Assembly: GCF_005222955.1 (NCBI RefSeq)
Contig: NZ_LWUA01000168.1
Coordinates: 1-33,555 of the forward strand
DNA: 33,555 nt
Direction: 5' to 3'
From: Blastococcus sp. CCUG 61487
GTDB lineage: Bacteria > Actinomycetota > Actinomycetes > Mycobacteriales > Geodermatophilaceae
A program made the translations under genes and the position numbers. The notes below the pieces were generated by a model. The model was not told the DNA's origin. It made no database searches and saw only the letters and a list, made by a program, of their open reading frames with translations. Positions 14,394-23,007 of the stretch are shown piece after piece; positions within the stretch are counted from its first letter, which is position 1; each line of letters begins with the position of its first letter.

Positions 14394-15542
14394 TCAGGCC
14401 GCAATGGGCAGGATCAGCGGCTTGATGCAGCCGTCGAGCTTGCTGGAGAACACGTGGTACGCGTCGGCGATGTGCTCGAGCGGGAACCTGTGCGTCACCA
14501 TCTCGCTGGGCTTCAGGTAGCCGTTGCGCACGTGCTCGAACAGGCGCGGCCACTGCCGCTTCACCGGGCACTGGTTCATCCGCAGGGTGAGCCCCTTGTT
14601 CAGGGCGTCGCCGAACTTCACCGCGTTGGGGATCGGCCCGAAGGCGCCCATCACCGAGATGGTGGCGCCCTTGCGGACGCCGTCGATCGCCCAGTTGAGC
14701 GCGACCGGCGAGCCGCCCTGCATCTTCAGCTTCGCCCCGGTGACGTGCTGCACCAGGTTGCCGTCGGCCTCGGCGCCCACGCACTCGATCGCGACGTCGG
14801 CACCCAGGTGGTCGGTCTGCTTCTTCAGCTCCACGACGATGTCGTCGTACTCGGCGAAGTTCAGCGTCTCGGCGTGGGCGAACTCGCGGGCCTTCTCCAG
14901 CCGGTAGTCGAGGTGGTCGACGACGATGACCCGCCCGGCGCCCATCAGCCAGGAGGACTGCGCCGCCACCAGGCCGACCGGCCCGGCCCCGAAGACGACG
15001 ACGGTGTCGCCCTCGGCGATGTCGCCGAGCTGGGCGCCGAAGTAGCCGGTCGCGGTCGCGTCGGTGAGCAGGACGGCGTCCTCGTCGCTCATCCAGTCGG
15101 GGATCTTCGTCGGCCCGACGTCGGCGAACGGCACCCGCACGAACTCCGCCTGGCCGCCGTCGTAGCCGCCGGTGGTGTGCGAGTAGCCGTAGATGCTCCC
15201 CACCGCCGTGGCGTTGGGGTTCACGTTGTGGCAGTTGGAGTACAGCCCGCGGACGCAGAACCAGCAGCTGCCGCAGAAGATGTTGAACGGCACCATCACC
15301 CGGTCGCCCACCTGCAGGTTCTGCACCGAGGAACCGACCTGCTCAACGACGCCGACGAACTCGTGGCCGAAGGTGTGCCCGATCCGGGTGTCTGGCATCA
15401 GCCCGTGGTAGAGGTGCAGGTCGGAGCCGCAGATCGCGGCCAGCGTGACGCGCACGATCGCGTCGTTGGGGTGCTCGATGACCGGCATCGGCTTCTCCTC
15501 GACCCGGATCTTGTACGGGCCGCGGTACGTCATCGCTCGCAT
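14394..15542 (-). CDS. Zinc-dependent alcohol dehydrogenase, glutathione-independent formaldehyde dehydrogenase-like (382 aa)
   Basis: Medium-chain dehydrogenase. Catalytic zinc ligands: C38 in AAICGSDLHLYHG and H60-E61 in TFGHEFVG; structural zinc Cys cluster in CGSCWFCVRGLYSNC. NAD(P) site is VVVFGAGPVGLVAAQ followed by VIVVDHLDYRLE. The length, NPNATAVGSIYG-type insert and closing VFSSKLDGCIKPLIL agree with the formaldehyde-dehydrogenase-like (Fdh) subgroup, which oxidises formaldehyde or other aldehydes/alcohols without glutathione. It precedes the 192-aa membrane-tailed gene by 9 nt. Exact substrate is not readable. Confidence 0.88.
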   Translation of the reverse strand: MRAMTYRGPYKIRVEEKPMPVIEHPNDAIVRVTLAAICGSDLHLYHGLMPDTRIGHTFGHEFVGVVEQVGSSVQNLQVGDRVMVPFNIFCGSCWFCVRGLYSNCHNVNPNATAVGSIYGYSHTTGGYDGGQAEFVRVPFADVGPTKIPDWMSDEDAVLLTDATATGYFGAQLGDIAEGDTVVVFGAGPVGLVAAQSSWLMGAGRVIVVDHLDYRLEKAREFAHAETLNFAEYDDIVVELKKQTDHLGADVAIECVGAEADGNLVQHVTGAKLKMQGGSPVALNWAIDGVRKGATISVMGAFGPIPNAVKFGDALNKGLTLRMNQCPVKRQWPRLFEHVRNGYLKPSEMVTHRFPLEHIADAYHVFSSKLDGCIKPLILPIAA

Positions 15543-15589
15543 GCAGCGGTGACTGTCCGCTCGCGAGGCGGGCTAACCCTGGATCGAGC

Positions 15590-16135
15590 TCAGCGCAGCC
15601 GCTGCGGGATCCCGGCGGTCACCAGCCACACCCGCTCCGACGCGGTGGCCACCCGGGCGTTGAGGACGCCGAGCTCGTCGCGGAACCGCCGTCCCGAGGG
15701 GGTCGCCGGGACGATCCCGCTGCCGACCTCGTTGCTGACCGCAACCACCCGCCGGCGGCTGGCCGCCCAGGCGGTGACGAGCCCGTCGACGGCCGCGGCG
15801 AGCCGCTCGTCGGCACCGGGGGCCTCAGCCCAGACCCCGCACTCGTCCATGACCCCGGCCAGCCACGTCGTCAGGCAGTCGACGAGGGCCGGCGGCCCGG
15901 TCGCCCTCAGCACCGGCTCGAGGTCCAGCGTCTCGATGGTGCGCCACGCCGCGGGCCGTCGGGACCGGTGCAGCGCCACGCGATCGGCCCACTCGGGGTC
16001 CTCGGGGCCCGGCGCGGTCCCGCAGGCGACGTAGTCGACGGTCTTCTCGCGGAGCAGCAGCTTCTCGGCGTAGGAGGACTTGCCCGACCGCGCACCGCCG
16101 AGCACGAACACGCGGCGGGGTGGGCGGAGCGGCAC
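15590..16135 (-). CDS. cobU: Adenosylcobinamide kinase / adenosylcobinamide-phosphate guanylyltransferase
   Basis: Bifunctional enzyme of the nucleotide-loop assembly step of cobalamin synthesis: phosphorylates adenosylcobinamide and attaches GMP. RRVFVLGGARSGKSSYAEKL holds the P-loop (GGARSGKS), DYVACGTAPGPEDPEWADRVALHRSRRP is the conserved RxxxHRxxRP-type guanylate-accepting region, then ALVDCLTTWLAG and VAVSNEVGSGIVPATPSGRRFRDELG, the family signature. Starts at GTG 16135. No other cobalamin gene is near, so it is a stand-alone copy. It lies 36 nt after the PspC gene and may share its transcript. Confidence 0.93.
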   Translation of the reverse strand: MPLRPPRRVFVLGGARSGKSSYAEKLLLREKTVDYVACGTAPGPEDPEWADRVALHRSRRPAAWRTIETLDLEPVLRATGPPALVDCLTTWLAGVMDECGVWAEAPGADERLAAAVDGLVTAWAASRRRVVAVSNEVGSGIVPATPSGRRFRDELGVLNARVATASERVWLVTAGIPQRLR

Positions 16136-16171
16136 GACGCCGAGTCTGCCGCACCCGGGCTCACGGCCCCG

Positions 16172-16354
16172 TCACGGCGCCTTGGGGATCACGATCCACA
16201 GCGCGATGTAGACGATCTCGCCCACGCCGAACAGGCCGAACAGGACGAAGCCGATCCGCACGAGTCCCCGGGAGATGCCGAACCTGTCGGCCAGACCCGC
16301 GCAGACTCCCGCGAGGACCTTGCCGGAACGGGGCCTGACCAGTGCAGCGGACAT
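16172..16354 (-). CDS. PspC-domain small membrane protein (60 aa)
   Basis: KVLAGVCAGLADRFGISRGLVRIGFVLFGLFG followed by IVYIALWIVIPKAP is a complete PspC domain: the amphipathic GVCAGLA block, then a membrane helix and the closing W-x-x-(I/M/L)-P. Members bind the membrane and sense or transmit envelope stress. No pspA is present in this window. Starts at ATG 16354 and precedes cobU by 36 nt. Confidence 0.88.
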   Translation of the reverse strand: MSAALVRPRSGKVLAGVCAGLADRFGISRGLVRIGFVLFGLFGVGEIVYIALWIVIPKAP

Positions 16355-16408
16355 GGCCGCCCCCTACCCGGGCGCGCCTCCCGCTCACACCCGTCGACCC
16401 CGACCTGG

Positions 16409-17899
16409 TCAGAAGCGTCGGCGCGCGCGCATGCGCCACGGCCGGCCGTCGGGGTCGTAGGCCAGGTCGTACACCGGGCTGACCAGACCGCGCAGCAGCA
16501 GCCCACCGCCACCCCGGCGAGGGTGGGCGCGCAGCCGACCGGCCGGCCGGGGACCCGTCCGCCCGGCGGCGCGCCACTCGTCCAGCTCCGCGGCGGCCCG
16601 GAGCGTCACCTCGGCCGCGCCGTCGGGGTCGAGCAGGTCGAGGTCGTCGCCGTCGGCCCGGCCGAGGTGCTCGCGCATCAGGGTCAGCCGGAGGTTCCGG
16701 GCGAAGGCGCGGGCGCCGTCCCCGCGACCGCCCGGATCGGCCGGTTCGCGGTGGTCGCGTTCCTCGTCGAGGACCGCCGCGGTCAGCTCCGAGTCGTGCG
16801 TCCACGACCGCCGGTTGAGATTGGCGCTGCCGACCGCGGCCCACACGTCGTCGACGATCGTCACCTTCGCGTGCACGTACACCGGCGTGCCGGCCTCGTT
16901 CTCCAGGTCGAACAGCTGCACGCGGTCACCGCCGGCCTCCTCGACCATCTGCCAGGCGTAGTTGCGGCCGAGCAGGGAGGTGAGGGAGTGCAGCCGGCCC
17001 TCGCCGTCCGGGTGGCGCGGCACCACCGCGATGACCCGCAGCTCCGGGGACCGCCGGAGCGCCGCGGCGAAGATCCGGGCGACCTCCCGCGACCAGAGGT
17101 ACTGGTCCTCGACGTAGACCAGCCGGCGAGCCCGGGCCAGCGCCTTGGCGAAGCCCCGCGCGACGCTGCGCTCCCCCGCCGGGGCGAACGGATAGGCGGG
17201 ACGGCGGCGCGGATAGGTGCGCAGCAGTTGCACGGCACAGCTGCCCGCCTCGGCCGGCGCGGGAGCAGGCGGTGGCAGCTGGTCCGGGGTCCGGGGCAGG
17301 TCGTGCCTCCGGTCCGACGTCGTCTGCCACGGCCAGCGGGTGAGCGGCGCCGGATCCTCCCACCGCTCCCGGAACACCCGCTCCACGTCCCGGACGGCGG
17401 GGGCGCGCACCTCCAGCTGGACGTCGTGCTGCGGCGGCGTGGGCCCGTACTCGGGCGCCAGCGGCCGGGCCTGCTGGTCGCCGTCGTGCGCGCGTCCGTC
17501 GCGCCGGGACCGGGCGAGGTCGATGCCGCCGAGGAACGCCACGTCGCCCGACGCACCGGTCAGGACGACGAACTTCTGGTGGTGGCTGCCGATGAGTCGG
17601 ATCCGCTGGTCGAGCAGCACGAGCCCCCCGGCGGCGTTCAGCGAACGGGCCAGGGCGCGGTTGACCTCGAGGACGTAGCCGATCGCCTCGGGGTGCGAGC
17701 GCCAGAGCAGCCCGCGCACGACGGCGCCCCGCCGCGCGGCCGCGGCGAACGCCTCGCCCACCGAGGGACCGTCGTCGTCGAGGAGCTCGTCGGCGTCGGC
17801 CCGCCAGCCGACGAGGAGAACGGCGTCCCCGTCCCCCACCCGGGCCAGCGCGCGGGCGAGCTCCGCCAGGTAGTCGCGGCCGTCAACCAGGGCGCGCAC
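16409..17899 (-). CDS. Phospholipase D-like protein, probable 5' frameshift (496 aa from GTG 17899)
   Basis: PLD/cardiolipin-synthase superfamily. Two half-sites: SHHQKFVVLTGASGDVAFLGGIDLAR (H107, K109; the usual Asp position is Thr) and VHAKVTIVDDVWAAVGSANLNRRS, a full HxKxxxxD. YVEDQYLWS is another typical block. The frame upstream of GTG 17899 still reads like the family (DWGGPSGRGN...WREGNAVRALVDG) back to an in-frame TGA at 18007-18005, but has no usual start. One base out of frame, GTG 18008 sits 5 nt after GGAGGAG. The true start is probably 18008 with a one-base slip between 17960 and 18000. Confidence 0.82.
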   Translation of the reverse strand: MRALVDGRDYLAELARALARVGDGDAVLLVGWRADADELLDDDGPSVGEAFAAAARRGAVVRGLLWRSHPEAIGYVLEVNRALARSLNAAGGLVLLDQRIRLIGSHHQKFVVLTGASGDVAFLGGIDLARSRRDGRAHDGDQQARPLAPEYGPTPPQHDVQLEVRAPAVRDVERVFRERWEDPAPLTRWPWQTTSDRRHDLPRTPDQLPPPAPAPAEAGSCAVQLLRTYPRRRPAYPFAPAGERSVARGFAKALARARRLVYVEDQYLWSREVARIFAAALRRSPELRVIAVVPRHPDGEGRLHSLTSLLGRNYAWQMVEEAGGDRVQLFDLENEAGTPVYVHAKVTIVDDVWAAVGSANLNRRSWTHDSELTAAVLDEERDHREPADPGGRGDGARAFARNLRLTLMREHLGRADGDDLDLLDPDGAAEVTLRAAAELDEWRAAGRTGPRPAGRLRAHPRRGGGGLLLRGLVSPVYDLAYDPDGRPWRMRARRRF

Positions 17900-18048
17900 C
17901 GCGTTGCCCTCGCGCCAGGCCGGCAGCGCCGCGGCGTCGTTGCCCCGCCCGGACGGCCCGCCCCAGTCGACGGGCGAGGACGTCCCGGCGGGCGGGGTTC
18001 GGCGTCACAGAAGCTCCTCCCCTGCGGTTCTGTGCCAGGGTGGTCCGG

Positions 18049-18993
18049 GTGAGCGATGTCCAGGTGATCACGAGCCGAGAGGTTCCGCTGGGCGGGCCGC
18101 GCGCGATGACCGTGCGCCGCACGCTGCCGCAACGCGCCCGGTCGCTGATCGGCGCGTGGTGCTTCGCCGACCACTACGGGCCGGACGACGTCTCGCTCAC
18201 CGGCGGCATGGACGTGCCGCCGCACCCGCACACCGGGCTGCAGACGGTCAGCTGGTTGTTCAGCGGGGAGATCGAGCACCGCGACACCACCGGCGCCCAG
18301 GAGATCGTGCGGCCGGGCGAGCTGAACCTCATGACCGGCGGGTCCGGCGTCGCCCACTCGGAGGTGTCCACGTCCGACTGCGGCACGCTGCACGGCGTCC
18401 AGCTCTGGACGGTGCTGCCCGAGGCCACCCGCCACGGCCCTCGGGAGTTCGTGCACCACGTGCCGGAGGCGCTGCACCTCGACGGCGCCGTCGCCCGCGT
18501 CCTCGTCGGCACGCTCGCCGGGCACACCTCCCCCGTGCCGACCCACACGCCCCTGCTCGGGGCCGAGCTGGTCCTCGACCCGCACGCGCAGCTGGAGCTC
18601 GACGCCGACACGGAGTTCGAGCACGGGGTGCTCGTCGACGAGGGGCCGGTCGTCCTCGAGCGGATCGAGCTGGCCCGCGCCGAGCTCGGCTACGTGCCGC
18701 CCGGCCGGCACCGGCTGACCCTCACCAACCCCGGCGACCGGGCCGCCCGCGTGATGCTGCTGGGCGGCGAGCCGTTCGGCGAGCCGGTGGTGATGTGGTG
18801 GAACTTCATCGGGCGCACCCACGAGGAGATCGCCGGTTACCGCGAGGAGTGGGAGGCGGGGTCCGAGCGTTTCGGCCAGGTCGAGGGGTACCGCGGCGAC
18901 GTCCAGCGTCTGCCCGCACCGCCGATGCCCACGGTGAAGCTGAAGCCGCGGCTGGCACCACCCGGGCCGGGTGACCCCAGCGCCTGGGGCTGA
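18049..18993 (+). CDS. Pirin-family protein (about 314 aa)
   Basis: Bicupin of the pirin family. Metal ligands are visible in PPHPHTGLQTVSWLFSGEIEHRD (two His) and GSGVAHSE (His and Glu), the standard 2His+His+Glu set in the N-terminal cupin. The C-terminal cupin contains MLLGGEPFGEPVVMWWNFIGRTHEEI, the other family signature. Pirins act as quercetinases or redox-linked cofactors; the substrate here is unknown. I prefer GTG 18049 (MSDVQVITSREVP); GTG 18040 is alternative. Divergent from the PLD-like gene and convergent (4 nt) with the broken P-type ATPase. Confidence 0.9.
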   Translation: MSDVQVITSREVPLGGPRAMTVRRTLPQRARSLIGAWCFADHYGPDDVSLTGGMDVPPHPHTGLQTVSWLFSGEIEHRDTTGAQEIVRPGELNLMTGGSGVAHSEVSTSDCGTLHGVQLWTVLPEATRHGPREFVHHVPEALHLDGAVARVLVGTLAGHTSPVPTHTPLLGAELVLDPHAQLELDADTEFEHGVLVDEGPVVLERIELARAELGYVPPGRHRLTLTNPGDRAARVMLLGGEPFGEPVVMWWNFIGRTHEEIAGYREEWEAGSERFGQVEGYRGDVQRLPAPPMPTVKLKPRLAPPGPGDPSAWG

Positions 18994-18997
18994 CCCC

Positions 18998-20887
18998 TCA
19001 CCGCCGCCGGGCGTCGGGCCGGTCCGCGCGCCGGGCGCGCAGCGAGTTGAGGATCGTCGCCAGGTCGACGAACTCCTGGACGATCGCGCCCACGATCGCC
19101 GGGATGTGACCGAAGGCCGCCACCAGCATCAGGCCGACGCTGAGCGCGATGCCCAGCCAGATGCTCTGCAGCGCCACCCGCATGGTCCGCCGGCCGATGC
19201 CGACCGCCTCGGCGACCTTGCCCAGCTCGTCGGTCATCACCACGACGTCGGCCGATTCGCTGGCGGCGGTGGAGCCGCGGGCGCCCATCGCGACCCCGAC
19301 GTCGGCGGCGGCGAGCACAGGGGCGTCGTTGACGCCGTCGCCGACCATCAGGACCGGGCGGACGGGATGGTCCTGCACCGCGCGCACCTTGTCCTCGGGC
19401 AGCAGCTCGGCGCGCACGTGGTCGATCCCGACCTGCTCGGCGACGTGCTCGGCGGTGGGCCAGGCGTCGCCGGTGAGGATCATCGTGTCGCGGACCCCAG
19501 CTCGTGCAGCCGGTCGATGGTGGCGACGGCGTCGGAGCGCAGCTCGTCGCGCATGATCAGCGCGCCGGCGTACGCCCCGTCCACGCCCACGTAGACGGCG
19601 AGCTCCCCGCTGCCGAGGGGCACCGCCTCGATCGGCCCGGTCCGCTCCGCCACGAAGCGGCGCTTGCCGACGACGACCTCGCCGTCCGGCAGCCGCACGA
19701 CGACTCCGTTGGTCGCGTACTCCGCGGCCTGCTCGCCCGGCGCCAGCGGCAGGTCCCGGGCCCGTGCCGCCTCGATGACCGAGGGGGCCAGCGCGTGGGT
19801 GGAGTACTGCTCGGCCGAGGCCGCTCGGCGCAGCACCTCGTCCTCCGGGTACGACCCGGTCGTCCGCACGCCCGTCAACGTCGGCCGGCCGTAGGTGAGC
19901 GTGCCGGTCTTGTCGAAGGCGACGGTCTCCACCCGGGCCAGCCGCTCCACGACGTCGCCGCCGCGCACGATGATGCCGCTGCGCGACGAGGCACCCATGC
20001 CGGCCAGGAAGGCGACCGGGGCGGCGATCAGCAGCGGACAGGGGGTGGCCAGCACCAGCACCTCGGCGAACCGGACGGCGTCACCCGACAGCGCCCAGGC
20101 CACGCCGCCGATCAGGAACGACACCAGCGTGAACGGCACCGCGTACCGGTCGGCCACGCGCACCAGCGGCGCCTCGCGCTGCCCGGCCTCGGCGACCAGC
20201 GCGACGATCCGCTGGTACTGGCTCTCGTCGGCCCCGGCGGTCGCCGTCATCTCGACGGCCGATCCGCCGTTGATCGAGCCGCTGAGCAGCTCGTCGCCAG
20301 CCGTCCGCGAGACCGGGAGGCTCTCCCCGGTGAGCGACGACTCGTCGAACTCGGCGACGTCGGACAGCAGCATGCCGTCGACCGGCACCACTTCCGACGG
20401 TCGCACGAGGAGCCGGTCTCCGGGCCGCACCCGGTCGATCGGCAGGTCCTCGAACTCGCCGGTGACCGGATCCCGACGGTGCGCGATCTGCGGTGCCCGA
20501 TCCAGCAGCGCCCGCAGTTCCCGTCCGGCCCGCCGCGTACTCCTCCAGCGCCTCCCCGCCGGTGAGCATGAGGACGACGACGAGGGCGGCGAGGTACTCG
20601 CCGACCGCGACGGTGCTGACGATCGCGGTGACCGCCAGGACGTCGACCCCCCACCGGCCGCGCAGCAGGTCCCGCACCATGCCGACGGCGGTGTACGCGG
20701 CCATCGCGAGGGCGAAGCCGCTGCCCAGCAGGCGCGCGACCGTGTCGTGCCCGGCGAGCGCGAGGCCGCCGACGACCACCAGGGCGACGACTGCCGCCAG
20801 CACCAGGCCGTACGGCGCGAGCACGTCGCGCAGCCGGGGCAGCGGTCGCACCGGTGGATCCAGCGTCGGCGGCGGCGGCAGGGGCAT
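18998..20887 (-). pseudogene. Heavy-metal P-type ATPase split by two frameshifts
   Basis: P1B-type ATPase in three frames. Segment 1 (20887 to about 20525) holds four membrane helices and ends GEALEEYAAGR. Segment 2 (about 20525-19480) resumes as RELRALLDRAPQIAHRR, with SLTGESLPV, ATPCPLLIAAP (transmembrane metal motif TPCP) and phosphorylation site DKTGTLTYG. Segment 3 (to 18998) resumes as MILTGDAWPTAEHV, with GDGVNDAPVLAAADVGVAM and two last helices. At the second junction a GGGG run lacks one G: restoring it gives HELGVRDTMILTGD. No N-terminal metal-binding domain. Either a recent pseudogene or sequencing errors; the rest is well conserved. Metal specificity unknown. Confidence 0.85.
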
Positions 20888-20932
20888 GGGCCCAGCCTGC
20901 CCGACGCCCCCGCACCGAGGGGGCGGTGCCGG

Positions 20933-21946
20933 TCAGGCCAGCCGGTCGCGGAACCCGGCCAGCGCCTCCGGGGTGGTGCCGTCGGGCGGCACGACGTGCA
21001 CCTGGTCGATCGTGCCGCCGTAGCGCCGGGCCAGCTCCTCGGCCACCTCCGCGATCGGCCCGATGACGGAGAACGCGGCGAGCAGGTCGTCGTCGACGAG
21101 GTCGCCCATCCGGGCCCAGCGGTCGGGATCGCTGCCGATCGACAGCGCGTGCAGCCGCTCGTGCAGCTCGCCCCGTCCCGCCCGGCGGAGCACGTCGCCG
21201 TACGCAGGCGTGGACCCGTAGAAGGCGATCTGCCGGCGCACGGCGAGCTTCTCGGCGTCGCTCGCCCCCTGCTCGCCGGTGACGACGACGAAGCCCGGGC
21301 AGTGCACGACGACCTCCGAGCGGTCCCTGCCCGACCGCTCGAGCCCCTCGTGCAGCGCGGGGAGGGTGACCTCGGTGAACCACTCCGGCGTGCTGAAGGC
21401 GTGCGGGATGAGCCCGTCGGCGAGCTCCCCGGCCAGTCGGGTCATGACCGGGCCGACCGCGGCGAGGTGCACCTCCGGAGCGGAGGGCAACGGCTCCGGG
21501 CGGAACATGTCGGTCATCAGCGTGTGGCTGTAGTGCTCGCTGCGGAAGGCGAGCGGCACGCCGTCGTTCCAGTCGCGCCAGATGGCGTGCAGGGCGCCCA
21601 GGTAGTCGCGCATCTGCGCCGCCGGCCGGCTGCTCCAGGGCATGTCGAACCGCCGGGTGATGTGCGGCTTGATCTGGGTGCCCAGCCCGAGGACGGCGCG
21701 GCCACCGGAGAGCCGGTGGAGGTAGTGCGCGGCGTTCGCCGTGACCATGGGGCTGCGGGCGAACGCGACGGCGATGTGCGTCTCCAGCCGCATCTCCCCC
21801 GAGGACCCGGCCGCGACGGCGAGCGGCAGGAACGGGTCGTGCGCGACCTCCGTGGTGGAGAGCGCGTCGAACCCCAGGTCCCGCGCCCGCGCCGCCTCGT
21901 CGGCGATCTCCCCGGGCGTGCCACGCAGCCCGTAGCCGATGCGCAT
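20933..21946 (-). CDS. LLM-class F420-dependent oxidoreductase (337 aa)
   Basis: Luciferase-like TIM-barrel protein: MRIGYGLRGTPGEIADEAARARDLGFDAL is the usual first strand and helix, HIAVAFARSPMVTANAAHYLHRLSGGRAVLGLGTQIKPHITRRF is the signature of actinobacterial LLM enzymes that use F420. ATG 21946 follows GGGAGG closely. It starts 11 nt after the SDR stop, so the two are one operon controlled by the palindrome next to the SDR start. Membership in the TetR regulon suggests a redox step in acyl or ring degradation. Confidence 0.88.
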   Translation of the reverse strand: MRIGYGLRGTPGEIADEAARARDLGFDALSTTEVAHDPFLPLAVAAGSSGEMRLETHIAVAFARSPMVTANAAHYLHRLSGGRAVLGLGTQIKPHITRRFDMPWSSRPAAQMRDYLGALHAIWRDWNDGVPLAFRSEHYSHTLMTDMFRPEPLPSAPEVHLAAVGPVMTRLAGELADGLIPHAFSTPEWFTEVTLPALHEGLERSGRDRSEVVVHCPGFVVVTGEQGASDAEKLAVRRQIAFYGSTPAYGDVLRRAGRGELHERLHALSIGSDPDRWARMGDLVDDDLLAAFSVIGPIAEVAEELARRYGGTIDQVHVVPPDGTTPEALAGFRDRLA

Positions 21947-21957
21947 CGCAGCCTCCC

Positions 21958-22881
21958 TCAGCTCGGCACCTGGCCCATGAAGATCGACGGGTGCAGCCCC
22001 TCGGCCAGCGGCCGGAACTCCTTCTCGATCTGCTGGCCCAGGTCCTCGAGGTCCCACGGCCCGTCGGAGCTGATCCGGGCCCGCACCTCGGGGTTGTTCC
22101 ACAGCGTGACGCCGTAGCCGGCGGCACCGAGGGTGCGGCCGGAGATCCAGTCCGAGGCCTCGCTGGCGAGGTAGGCGACCAGCGGCGCGATGTTGGCCGG
22201 CGAGCGCGAGTCGTCGGCGGCCGGGCGGTCACCGCCCAGCCGCTTCTCCTGCGGGATCGTCGCAGTCAGCCGCGTCGCAGCGCCCGGTGCGATCGCGTTG
22301 GCGGTGACGCCGTAGCGCCCCAGCGCGTTGGCCAGCGAAGCGGTCAGGCCGATGATGCCCATCTTCGCGGCGGCGTAGTTCGGCTGGCCGGGCGAACCCT
22401 GCAGCGCCGAGTCCGACGTGAAGTTGATGATCCGGAAGTGTCCGTCCGGGTTGCGCTGCTGACGCCAGTAGGCGGCGGCCGGCTTGACGGTGCTGAAGTG
22501 CCCGCGCAGGTGGACGCGGATGACCTCGTCCCAGTCCTCGTCGTCGAGGTTGAAGATCATCTTGTCGCGGAGGATGCCGGCCCCGTTGACGACGACGTCG
22601 AGCTTCCCGTAGGTCTCGACGGCCAGGTCGACCAGGCGCCTGCCGGTCGCGGTGTCGGCGATGTCGCCGCCGTCGCTGACGGCCTCGCCGCCGGCCCGCA
22701 CGATCTCGTCGGCGATGTCCCGGGCGGGACCGTCGTCGCCCCCCGTGCCGTCGGGGTTCGCGCCCAGGTCGTTGACCACGAGCCTGGCGCCCTGCTGCGC
22801 GAACAGCCGGCTGACCGAGGCGCCGATCCCCCGCCCTGCGCCGGTGACGATGACGACCCGACCATCCAGTGTGCCGCTCAT
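21958..22881 (-). CDS. Short-chain dehydrogenase, MFE-2/Hsd4A-like 3-hydroxyacyl-CoA dehydrogenase (307 aa)
   Basis: NAD(P)-dependent SDR. Cofactor motif TGAGRGIG at residues 13-20; LVVNDLGANPDGTGGDDGPARDIADEI is the insert characteristic of peroxisomal MFE-2-type and Hsd4A-type (3R)-hydroxyacyl-CoA dehydrogenases; catalytic YAAAK follows FTSDSALQGSPGQPN. The usual NNAG reads NGAG here. The C-terminal extension after GAAGYGVTLWNNPEVR also fits that group. The operator-like palindrome directly abuts ATG 22881, leaving no ribosome site, so the transcript is probably leaderless. First gene of an operon with the LLM oxidoreductase. Confidence 0.88.
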   Translation of the reverse strand: MSGTLDGRVVIVTGAGRGIGASVSRLFAQQGARLVVNDLGANPDGTGGDDGPARDIADEIVRAGGEAVSDGGDIADTATGRRLVDLAVETYGKLDVVVNGAGILRDKMIFNLDDEDWDEVIRVHLRGHFSTVKPAAAYWRQQRNPDGHFRIINFTSDSALQGSPGQPNYAAAKMGIIGLTASLANALGRYGVTANAIAPGAATRLTATIPQEKRLGGDRPAADDSRSPANIAPLVAYLASEASDWISGRTLGAAGYGVTLWNNPEVRARISSDGPWDLEDLGQQIEKEFRPLAEGLHPSIFMGQVPS

Positions 22882-22918
22882 GAGAACACGTTCTACTACC
22901 TGGTGATCGCCGCCACAA
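22882..22918 (-). promoter_or_regulatory. SDR-operon promoter with TetR operator
   Basis: On the minus strand: TTGTGG (-35, 22918-22913), a 17-nt spacer, TAGAAC (-10, 22895-22890), then the start codon. TAGAACGTGTTCTC (22895-22882) contains that -10 and is a palindrome with arms AGAAC/GTTCT. It matches the KstR operator consensus (TAGAACGTGTTCTA, from memory) at 13 of 14 bases. A bound repressor would cover -10 and start site. Confidence 0.65.
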
Positions 22919-22934
22919 GGGTGCGCCCGGGCGA

Positions 22935-22964
22935 TTGACAGCCGTCGGCGGCAGCCCGGATGCT
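22935..22964 (+). promoter_or_regulatory. Promoter of the TetR gene
   Basis: TTGACA (22935-22940), perfect -35, 18-nt spacer, GATGCT (22959-22964) as -10. The downstream operator begins 4 nt later. Its sequence TTGACAGCC-TCGG...AGCCCGG-ATG is repeated in the acyl-CoA dehydrogenase promoter at 23736. Confidence 0.5.
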
Positions 22965-22967
22965 TCG

Positions 22968-22983
22968 CGAGAACATGTTCTCG
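22968..22983. promoter_or_regulatory. Perfect 16-bp palindrome, TetR operator at its own promoter
   Basis: CGAGAACATGTTCTCG is fully self-complementary and shares the AGAAC-NN-GTTCT core with the sites at 22882-22895 and 23781-23794. It lies over the predicted transcription start, so autorepression is expected. Confidence 0.7.
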
Positions 22984-23007
22984 TTGCGCACGTCGAGAGG
23001 ACGGCCG

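Noticed and set aside
13935-18052. Two plus-strand frames of about 700 codons each
   Set aside because: Antisense shadows of the Zn-dehydrogenase, cobU and PLD-like genes; long open antisense frames are common at this GC content.
19480-19483. ATGA overlap as evidence of two separate coupled ATPase genes
   Set aside because: The two frames are consecutive parts of one P-type ATPase; inserting a single G restores HELGVRDTMILTGD.
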